In this document: one piece after another, positions 5,519 to 7,869 of the stretch
How the letters are laid out: every line of letters starts with the position of its first letter
How positions within the stretch are numbered: the first letter of the stretch is position 1
Assembly (NCBI GenBank): GCA_934716785.1
Contig: CAKUYM010000194.1
Coordinates: 1 to 7,869 of the forward strand
DNA length: 7,869 nucleotides
From: an uncultured Bacteroides sp.
GTDB lineage: Bacteria; Bacteroidota; Bacteroidia; Bacteroidales; Bacteroidaceae
Reading direction: 5' to 3'
Program-made: the position numbers and the translations under genes
Notes under the pieces: generated by a model
Databases searched by the model: none
What the model was told of the DNA's origin: nothing
The model's input: only the letters and a program-made list of their open reading frames with translations

Positions 5519-7312
5519 ATGAATAGGATTGCAATAACATCTCTGCTAATGATTTTCTGCCATTTCACTTTCGCCCAAGTCCCGGACTTTGTGAAAGAAA
5601 TGGTAGAAAATTATTTGCAGATCCGCCAAAAGCCGGAAAGCGACCGCTTGCTTCAAGAATATCTGTCGCCTCTAAATGCCGGGGAAGATACATTGTATGC
5701 CATACTCTACAGCCCGCAGGATTGTCCGAGATGTGAAGCTGCCATTCCGAACTTCTATCAAATGTTGAAAAAGGCAGGTTCGTCAAATCAGTTCCTGCTC
5801 ATCACTGTTTACAAAGATTCGCTCATGGCATCCAAATATAATCAAAACAATGATTATCAAGCTGATTATTATTTGTATGATACTGAAAATAAGTACAGAG
5901 AGATTTTTAGTTTTAACTCCAATGGGATGTTCGGACTGTATGTTTTGAAACTCTGCAAGTCTTCCGGTAGAATGCTGACCGGCGGGCAATATACCAAATT
6001 GAACATGGACTTTACCCGACAATTGATTGCCGTTTCATCTCCCATAGAATATGAATTGTATGAAAGCGAAGAATCAGCCCAAGCCGAATCTATAGTCAGG
6101 ATTCCCGATGCAGACTTCATACCGGACAATTACACCGACCATCATCTGGACTATCCTCCCTCAACGATAATCTCTGGTGTATATGATGTAATAAGATATG
6201 AAGGAGACAGATTCTATTATCCGGATGTACTGAATAACGGTGTGCTATGCTTTCATAAGCCCGATGGAAAAGATAAATTGCAATTTGAAGCATTGATTCA
6301 GGCTGATAGCATTGAAAAAAAGAAATACATAGATCTGCCGGAAGACATTTATCAGGAACAGAAAAGCAGACACATGATTTTTTATATCACGTGTGGCGCC
6401 AATCAGTTGGATAACGAGCATATCGGCGTTTCATATTCATTGCCAAAAGTGTTTATAGAAGACAGGGGCGACGAGAATACTTACTTATCCTACTATAACT
6501 CACCGGCTATCATCTCCCGCAATACTTCAACGAAACAGCCCGGTCCGTTCATCGCTTTGGACTTCCAGTTGCATGAAGAGAGCTTTTTCTATGAACATTT
6601 CAATTTTACAGCAACGGACAGCTTAATATTGATGGGCTGCAAGAAACTGACATGGCCGATTGAGTCCGAACCGGAAGACTATATGGACGATGTGCCGATG
6701 AACCCTTTCTGTGAAGGCTTCTATCAAACAGAGAATCCGATGCTTGCCGCTTTCGACAGAAATACCGGTAAGCTGGTCACACGATTCGGTAAGTTGGAGG
6801 AGTGTCAGAGCAAAAGTAGAACGGGGTACTATTATTCCAATCCTCTTTCGTGCATATCAGGCAATGAGATTCTTTATACCAATGGCTACACAGGGCAGCT
6901 TTATATCACCTCCGGTCGAGACTTAAACAAGGCTACACAGCACTACTCGCTTTTTGAAGTAGAGACTGACAAGTTTCCGCCTGTCGACTCTCTCAACTTC
7001 TATAAATATGAGTATGTGAAACCTTACAACCGTTTCTTCGACCGCTGCATTGTAGATATGAAACTTACCCCGTCTCACGTATATTGTCTCGTCCGATATG
7101 GGGCTCCCGGTGAGAGCTACACGTCACACGATGAATATACATTTGCGACCATCGACCGTAAGAGTCGTCAAATCAAGGAAGTACGGTTGCCGCATTACGA
7201 CGGCACCGAGATTTTAGGATACGGATTAAGGAATGACCGGCAAGGATGCATTCAACCTTTTGCTTTTATAAAAAGCAAAGACGGGCATTTTGTCAGAATA
7301 TTCGGGCAATAA
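5519..7312 (+). CDS. Exported thioredoxin-like protein with long C-terminal domain (possible beta-propeller)
   Basis: A 597-residue protein with an N-terminal signal peptide (cleavage likely after FTFA, residue 19); Cys14 lies within it but F13 before it argues against a lipobox. Residues about 55-175 form a thioredoxin-like domain: LYAILYSPQDCPRCEAAIP carries the CxxC redox motif C69-P-R-C72. The usual cis-proline is not visible where expected; the region reads GMFGLYVLKL (residues 136-145). The C-terminal part, about residues 195-597, shows short alternating beta-type segments with turn motifs such as GPFIALDFQ, FDRNTGKLVTRFG and NEILYTNGYTGQLYI. This would suit a six-bladed beta-propeller of the kind seen in exported Bacteroides proteins, but that fold is inferred. 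It likely acts in the periplasm or at the cell surface. It forms a pair with the small secreted protein before it, whose two cysteines are a possible redox substrate. G+C looks lower than in gadB-glsA. Confidence 0.85.
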   Translation: MNRIAITSLLMIFCHFTFAQVPDFVKEMVENYLQIRQKPESDRLLQEYLSPLNAGEDTLYAILYSPQDCPRCEAAIPNFYQMLKKAGSSNQFLLITVYKDSLMASKYNQNNDYQADYYLYDTENKYREIFSFNSNGMFGLYVLKLCKSSGRMLTGGQYTKLNMDFTRQLIAVSSPIEYELYESEESAQAESIVRIPDADFIPDNYTDHHLDYPPSTIISGVYDVIRYEGDRFYYPDVLNNGVLCFHKPDGKDKLQFEALIQADSIEKKKYIDLPEDIYQEQKSRHMIFYITCGANQLDNEHIGVSYSLPKVFIEDRGDENTYLSYYNSPAIISRNTSTKQPGPFIALDFQLHEESFFYEHFNFTATDSLILMGCKKLTWPIESEPEDYMDDVPMNPFCEGFYQTENPMLAAFDRNTGKLVTRFGKLEECQSKSRTGYYYSNPLSCISGNEILYTNGYTGQLYITSGRDLNKATQHYSLFEVETDKFPPVDSLNFYKYEYVKPYNRFFDRCIVDMKLTPSHVYCLVRYGAPGESYTSHDEYTFATIDRKSRQIKEVRLPHYDGTEILGYGLRNDRQGCIQPFAFIKSKDGHFVRIFGQ

Positions 7313-7320
7313 AATGAAGA

Positions 7321-7380
7321 AGAGAGACTGTCGGTCTTAAAGAGAGACTGCCGGCCTTAAAGAAAAGCTGTCGACCTTAA
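7321..7380 (+). repeat. Three 20-base tandem repeats
   Basis: Copies at 7321-7340, 7341-7360 and 7361-7380 follow one another without gaps and all end in CTTAA. Copies 1 and 2 differ at two positions; copy 3 differs from each of the others at five. All differences are transitions. Each copy carries a ten-base core (CTGTCGGTCT, CTGCCGGCCT, CTGTCGACCT) that can pair, with G-U wobbles, to the right arm AGGTCGGCAG of the downstream terminator. The array lies between the thioredoxin-like gene and the convergent channel gene; its last three bases overlap the channel stop codon. Confidence 0.85.
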
Positions 7381-7406
7381 GTTGTTGAGAGGTCGGCAGT
7401 TTTCTT
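7360..7406. terminator. Bidirectional terminator between convergent genes
   Basis: Left arm 7360-7377 pairs with right arm 7390-7406 over about 17 pairs with one bulged G (7367) and one G-U wobble, leaving a 12-base loop. The A-rich outer left arm and T-rich outer right arm (TTTTCTT) let it act on both strands: for the plus-strand thioredoxin-like gene and for the minus-strand channel gene, whose stop codon (7377-7379) lies at the edge of the loop. The left arm is the third copy of the tandem repeat. Confidence 0.75.
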
Positions 7407-7869
7407 ACTATCACTCTTACTATCACCCTTATTGTCATTCTCCTCGGACTTGCGTTTTTTTTCATTGGATCTCTGAATCAGATTCGTAATATAGACTGTG
7501 AATATCGGAAACATCATCATCCCTAAAGCCGCCAACAGTACGGAAAGTACCCGTCCGGTAGTCGTCACGGCAATAATATTCGATCCCACAGTGGTCACAT
7601 CCATAAACGCCCACCACAAAGCATCGTTATACCCGTTGACCAACGGATTCACTTTATGCTCAAATACGAAAAAGGCAAGACTGGAGAAATAGACTGTTGC
7701 CAGCAGCATAGTGAGGTATGAAACGAACAGGCTTGAGGCACGGTTGTAGGTAAACCACCCCACCACAATGGCAAGCGCATATCCACCGCGCAGCAAGGGA
7801 ATGAAACGGAGCAGGTAAGTGATTTCGGGCGAGAACGTCCAACCATAATAGGCTATGATGTTCTGATAC
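7377..7869 (-). CDS. Two-pore-helix type ion channel, C-terminal part (5' end outside window)
   Basis: The frame is open to the right edge, giving 163 visible C-terminal residues; no start is in view (the TTG at 7796 is internal to the open frame). Visible segments in order are an Arg-containing stretch YLLRFIPLLRGG that resembles the end of a voltage-sensor helix, a hydrophobic outer helix (SSLFVSYLTMLLATVYFSSL), the pore helix ALWWAFMDV, the filter TTVGSN (7578-7595), the inner helix (LSVLLAALGMMMFPIFTVYI) with a proline, and a charged Lys/Ser/Asp tail. The plan is that of a voltage-gated potassium channel family member, acting in the inner membrane. The filter departs from TVGYG, so potassium selectivity is not assured. 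In Bacteroides an ion channel often accompanies gadB, glsA and gadC, where it may balance charge during acid stress; this role is inferred. Confidence 0.88.
   Translation of the reverse strand, partial: YQNIIAYYGWTFSPEITYLLRFIPLLRGGYALAIVVGWFTYNRASSLFVSYLTMLLATVYFSSLAFFVFEHKVNPLVNGYNDALWWAFMDVTTVGSNIIAVTTTGRVLSVLLAALGMMMFPIFTVYITNLIQRSNEKKRKSEENDNKGDSKSDSKKTADLSTT

Noticed and set aside
7321..7380. The three 20-base repeats as a CRISPR array
   Set aside because: The copies are directly adjacent with no spacers, and they pair with the terminator arm.
1..7869. tRNA, rRNA, insertion sequence, integrase or CRISPR
   Set aside because: No cloverleaf, ribosomal motif, transposase, terminal inverted repeats or spacer array was seen in the window.

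Overview
The window looks like chromosomal DNA from a gut Bacteroides species. The evidence is the Bacteroides-type glutamate decarboxylase and glutaminase pair, the absence of strong Shine-Dalgarno sites with A-rich leaders instead, a possible Bacteroides -7 promoter box (TAnnTTTG), and a secreted thioredoxin-like fusion protein of a style common in Bacteroidales. The species cannot be named from sequence alone.

Layout. Positions 1-135 hold no certain gene; there is a + strand terminator-like hairpin and a weak open frame running off the left edge. Positions 136-2262 (minus strand) carry two tightly packed membrane transporters, an MFS permease followed after 3 bases by an EamA/DMT permease. 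A 242-base divergent intergenic region (2263-2504) holds a leader hairpin, a 9-base direct repeat and a palindrome. Positions 2505-4923 (plus strand) carry gadB and glsA, 7 bases apart. Together they make an acid-resistance and GABA-forming module: GlsA converts glutamine to glutamate and ammonia, and GadB decarboxylates glutamate to GABA, consuming a proton. A strong intrinsic terminator (5000-5037) closes this operon.

Positions 5180-7312 (plus strand) carry a second, apparently independent pair. The first gene encodes a small secreted Thr/Lys-rich protein with two cysteines. The second encodes an exported 597-residue protein with an N-terminal thioredoxin-like CPRC domain and a long C-terminal region of uncertain, probably beta-rich, fold. 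The small gene ends just after a run of seven A's, where all three frames stay open to nearly the same point. Positions 7313-7406 hold three 20-base tandem repeats running into a bidirectional terminator. From 7377 to the right edge (minus strand) is the C-terminal part of an ion channel whose selectivity filter reads TVGSN rather than TVGYG.

In Bacteroides an ion channel and the glutamate/GABA antiporter gadC commonly lie beside gadB and glsA, so the secreted pair may be an insertion into the GAD neighbourhood. This last point is inference from known gene order. The most interesting items are the secreted protein/thioredoxin-fusion pair with its possible frameshift site, the degenerate channel filter, and the tandem repeats whose differences all preserve pairing with the terminator arm.
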